From NCBI GenBank assembly GCA_002342805.1, contig DDQW01000053.1, positions 9,884 to 25,250 on the forward strand: a stretch of DNA of 15,367 bases, read 5' to 3'. This document shows, one piece after another, positions 12,818 through 15,367 of this stretch. The stretch is from Clostridiales bacterium UBA2432 (lineage in GTDB: Bacteria; Bacillota; Clostridia; Lachnospirales; Vallitaleaceae). Position 1 is the first letter of the stretch. The number at the start of each line of letters is the position of its first letter. The position numbers and the translations under genes were made by a program. The notes below the pieces were generated by a model. That model was not told where the DNA came from and searched no databases. It saw nothing but the letters and a program-made list of their open reading frames with translations.

Positions 12818-14509
12818 ATGTTACAATCATTGACATTTGTACTATCCGGGCAAGCCGGTCAAGGTCTTGCAACTATTGAAAAATTACTTAGTCAAGCTAT
12901 TAAAAATGACTACTATGTTTTTAGCACTCCCGAAGTGATGAGTCGTGTTCGCGGCGGTAATAACACCGTAGAAATCCGCGTCGCATCCCAACCTGTTGAT
13001 GCCTATAAACATACCATTGACATACTTTTTTTGCTCAACGATCATTCTTTTTATCGTTTACATGATCGTATTAATGAGAACACCGTTATTTTTGGCGAAA
13101 AAGATTTTATTGAGGAAGACGTCCTAAATACTACCGGGGCAACCTTTTCAGAATTAAAGTTAGAAGATTTAGCTTCAGATGCAGGTAGCACACTATATAG
13201 CAACACCGTTTTATTTGGTTTTATCAGCGGATTACTTGATTTAGATACCAAAAATGGTGAAGATCCTATTCGTAAAAATTTCGAATCAAAATCAGACAAA
13301 ATTATTGAAAATAATATTAAAGCTTTTCATAAGGGTTATGAACTCGGAAAAGCATATGATCGCAAAATTACTATTGAAAAAACTGATATCATTAAAAGTC
13401 ACCGCATTATAAGTGGTACAGAAGCTGTCGGCATCGGCGCTCTTGCTGGTGGAGTTAACTACATTGCTTCTTATCCAATGTCACCCGGTACTGGCCTTCT
13501 ACAATATCTCGCGGACAAAGGAAACGATTTTGGTGTTATTGTTGAGCAAGCCGAAGATGAAATCGCTGCGCTAAATATGGGAATCGGTGCTTGGTATGCA
13601 GGTGCTCGTTCGATAGTGACAACATCTGGTGGTGGATTTGCATTAATGGAAGAGGCTGTGAGTCTGGCGGGAATTATCGAATCTCCCTGTGTTATTCACA
13701 TTGCTCAACGTCCTGGCCCCGGAACTGGCCTTCCGACACGAACAGAGCAAGCCGACCTTAATTTAGTGGTCTACGCCGGTCATGGAGAGTTCCCTCGTAT
13801 TGTTCTTGCTCCTGGATCTATTAATGATGGTGTTCTACTTACACAGAGAGCTTTTTATCTTGCTGATAAATATCAGGTTCCTGTATTTGTATTAACAGAT
13901 CAATTCTATGTAGACAGTAACTTCTCCATTGAGCCTTTAGAATTATCTGATCAATATTTAGAATCGCATATTGTTGAATCTGATGAAGATTACTTGCGAT
14001 ACAAAGTAACTGAAAATGGATTAAGTCCAAGAAGTATTCCTGGTTACGGAAAAGGTTTAGTCAAAATCGATAGTGATGAGCATGACGAGCGCGGTAGCAT
14101 CACCGAAGATTTTAATGTTCGAGTCACCATGAACGAAAAACGACTTAGCAAGCAAGACCTCATTCTCCAAGAATATATAGAACCTGAACTTATTGGACCG
14201 AAAGATTATAAAAAACTTATTATTAGTTGGGGATCAACCTATGGGGTTATAAAAGAAGCTGTCCAAAGTACGGACCATGAAGACCTTGCATATCTACATC
14301 TCAAAGAAGTCTATCCACTTCATGAATCAATTACCAAGTACATCGATCAGGCTGATGATGTAGCTATTTTTGAGATTAATGCAACAAGCCAATTGGCTAA
14401 TCTAATTAAGCTTCATCTTGATCGTGATATAAAAACACGAATCAACAAATATAACGGTACCCCGTTCAGCATTGAAGAAATCGATGCAAATATTAAGGAG
14501 GTGTTCTAA
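12818..14509 (+). CDS. 2-oxoacid:acceptor oxidoreductase, fused gamma-alpha subunit
   Basis: 563 aa. Residues 1 to about 178 are the gamma (POR/KOR catalytic) domain: LSGQAGQG (9-16), where most members have a GxGGqG loop, and VMSRVRGGNNTVEIR (40-54). Residues about 195-430 are the pyrimidine-binding alpha domain: GTEAVGIGALAGG, SYPMSPGTG (218-226), VEQAEDEIAALNMGIGAWYA with the catalytic-region Glu, TTSGGGFALM and GPGTGLPT (300-307); a C-terminal transketolase-like domain follows. With the beta subunit it decarboxylates a 2-oxoacid with CoA, passing electrons to ferredoxin, or runs in reverse. Fused gamma-alpha subunits are common in KorA/VorA-like enzymes. The wording of the motifs (SPGTG for TPSTE, GPGTG for GPSTG) marks a divergent subgroup, so the substrate is not assigned. 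Its stop overlaps the beta start by one base. Confidence 0.92.
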   Translation: MLQSLTFVLSGQAGQGLATIEKLLSQAIKNDYYVFSTPEVMSRVRGGNNTVEIRVASQPVDAYKHTIDILFLLNDHSFYRLHDRINENTVIFGEKDFIEEDVLNTTGATFSELKLEDLASDAGSTLYSNTVLFGFISGLLDLDTKNGEDPIRKNFESKSDKIIENNIKAFHKGYELGKAYDRKITIEKTDIIKSHRIISGTEAVGIGALAGGVNYIASYPMSPGTGLLQYLADKGNDFGVIVEQAEDEIAALNMGIGAWYAGARSIVTTSGGGFALMEEAVSLAGIIESPCVIHIAQRPGPGTGLPTRTEQADLNLVVYAGHGEFPRIVLAPGSINDGVLLTQRAFYLADKYQVPVFVLTDQFYVDSNFSIEPLELSDQYLESHIVESDEDYLRYKVTENGLSPRSIPGYGKGLVKIDSDEHDERGSITEDFNVRVTMNEKRLSKQDLILQEYIEPELIGPKDYKKLIISWGSTYGVIKEAVQSTDHEDLAYLHLKEVYPLHESITKYIDQADDVAIFEINATSQLANLIKLHLDRDIKTRINKYNGTPFSIEEIDANIKEVF

Positions 14510-15360
14510 TGAAACCTTATGAATTTGATTATGACTTAGATATTGCTTGGTGTCCCGGATGCGGTAATTTTCAGATCAGAAATTCCATCGTGAATGCCCT
14601 TCGAGATTTAGACATTGATCCAACGCAACTAGTCTTGTCGTCCGGAATTGGCCAAGCTGCAAAAATGCCCCAATATATTAATACCAATTATTTTAATGGA
14701 CTACACGGTCGTGGTATGCCTGTTGCCGTCGCTGTCAAATCAGCAAATCCTGAATTAACAGTCATTGCAGAAGGTGGCGATGGTGATATGTATGGCGAAG
14801 GCGGTAATCATTTTATCCACAATATTCGTCGCAATCCAAACATTGTTCACATCGTACATAATAATATGGTTTATGGTTTAACCAAAGGACAAGCTTCCCC
14901 GACCAGTCAACTTGACTTTATTACACCTGTTCAGGTAAACGGTGTTCGTAATAAGCCCTTTAACCCTTTAGCTGTTGCTTTAAGCTTAGGTGCAACATTT
15001 GTTGCTAGAGCTTTCTCCGGCGATCCGGATAAAACCACAGAAATTATCAAGCAAGCCATTCAACATGATGGTTATGCCCTTGTTGATGTATTTCATCCTT
15101 GCGTAACCTTCAATAAGGTCAATAACTTCAAATGGTTCAAAGATAATACCTATTATCTTGATGATGAATATGATAAGAGCAATGTAAAAAATGCAATAGA
15201 TAAAGCATTAGATCTTGAAAAATATGCGCTTGGTGTTCTATATCAAAATGAAGGCGAAAAGTCTTTCGAAGATCAACTTCATGTATATGAAGAAGATAAG
15301 ACACCTATTGTTAAGCGGAAAAGAAACATCAAAGATGTTGAGGCACTTTTAAAAGGCTAG
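14509..15360 (+). CDS. 2-oxoacid:acceptor oxidoreductase, beta (TPP-binding) subunit
   Basis: 283 aa, full length for this subunit. It binds thiamine diphosphate through GGDGDMYGEGGNHF (89-102) and downstream HNNMVYGLTKGQ (117-128), followed by the usual SPTS. The N-terminal WCPGCGNF gives Cys15 and Cys18, and HPCVTFN gives Cys198. These match three of the four 4Fe-4S ligands of OFOR beta subunits, but the fourth position, normally GIGC, reads GIGQ (Gln49). The HGLHGR-like element (GLHGRGMP, 64-71) is present. It is translated with the alpha gene (TAATG overlap; RBS AAGGAGGT at 14495-14502). Only seven bases follow the stop, so any third gene or terminator is outside the window. Confidence 0.93.
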   Translation: MKPYEFDYDLDIAWCPGCGNFQIRNSIVNALRDLDIDPTQLVLSSGIGQAAKMPQYINTNYFNGLHGRGMPVAVAVKSANPELTVIAEGGDGDMYGEGGNHFIHNIRRNPNIVHIVHNNMVYGLTKGQASPTSQLDFITPVQVNGVRNKPFNPLAVALSLGATFVARAFSGDPDKTTEIIKQAIQHDGYALVDVFHPCVTFNKVNNFKWFKDNTYYLDDEYDKSNVKNAIDKALDLEKYALGVLYQNEGEKSFEDQLHVYEEDKTPIVKRKRNIKDVEALLKG

Positions 15361-15367
15361 TATTTTT

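Noticed and set aside
1..15367. CRISPR array, tRNA, rRNA, prophage or insertion-sequence transposase
   Set aside because: No spaced direct repeats, no cloverleaf or rRNA sequence and no integrase, transposase or phage structural gene was seen on either strand.

Overview
The window is AT-rich (roughly one third G+C by eye), has strong AGGAGG-type ribosome binding sites and sigma-A promoters of the TTGACA/TATAAT class, and encodes ferredoxin-linked 2-oxoacid metabolism. Together these point to an anaerobic low-GC Firmicute, most likely a clostridium (Lachnospirales or a relative). This placement is an inference from gene content and style; there is no rRNA to confirm it.

Layout. At the left edge is the start of a DUF2339-type membrane protein (minus strand), divergent from a D-2-hydroxyacid dehydrogenase with an unusual active site. 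A palindromic, MITE-like repeat separates the latter from a convergent ribosomal protein S4 paralogue (TTG start). The S4 gene has a strong promoter with a Fur-family-like operator on its start site. Upstream of it, also on the minus strand, are an MBOAT O-acyltransferase and its SGNH-like partner, which together should O-acylate an extracellular polymer. Next comes a PnuC-type vitamin transporter behind a leader that ends in an intrinsic terminator, an arrangement expected of a riboswitch or attenuator. Then come two type-2 malate/lactate dehydrogenase-family enzymes; one has its own promoter and the other is YiaK/DlgD-like.

The centre of interest is 8219-11136. It holds three tightly coupled genes: a substrate-binding-protein-like polypeptide with no signal peptide and a DUF1858-like N-terminal domain; a HypB/UreG-like P-loop GTPase with CxxC motifs; and an ABC ATPase with an extra N-terminal helical domain but no permease gene beside it. 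A YiaK-like dehydrogenase follows with its RBS overlapping the ATPase stop codon. This looks like a cytoplasmic nucleotide-driven metal or cofactor handling machine rather than a transporter. Its function is not known to me.

At the right are a CoA-pyrophosphatase-like NUDIX hydrolase (minus), a hypothetical acidic protein (plus) with its own promoter and terminator, and a two-gene 2-oxoacid:acceptor oxidoreductase (fused gamma-alpha subunit, then beta). The oxidoreductase promoter carries a second Fur-like box in the same position as that of the S4 paralogue, and the mRNA leader can fold as a three-way junction. The beta subunit lacks one of the four cysteines expected to hold its 4Fe-4S cluster.

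Corrected starts, chosen from RBS spacing: 7093 (not 7099), 9226 (not 9235), 9920 (not 9959) and 12015 (not 12009).
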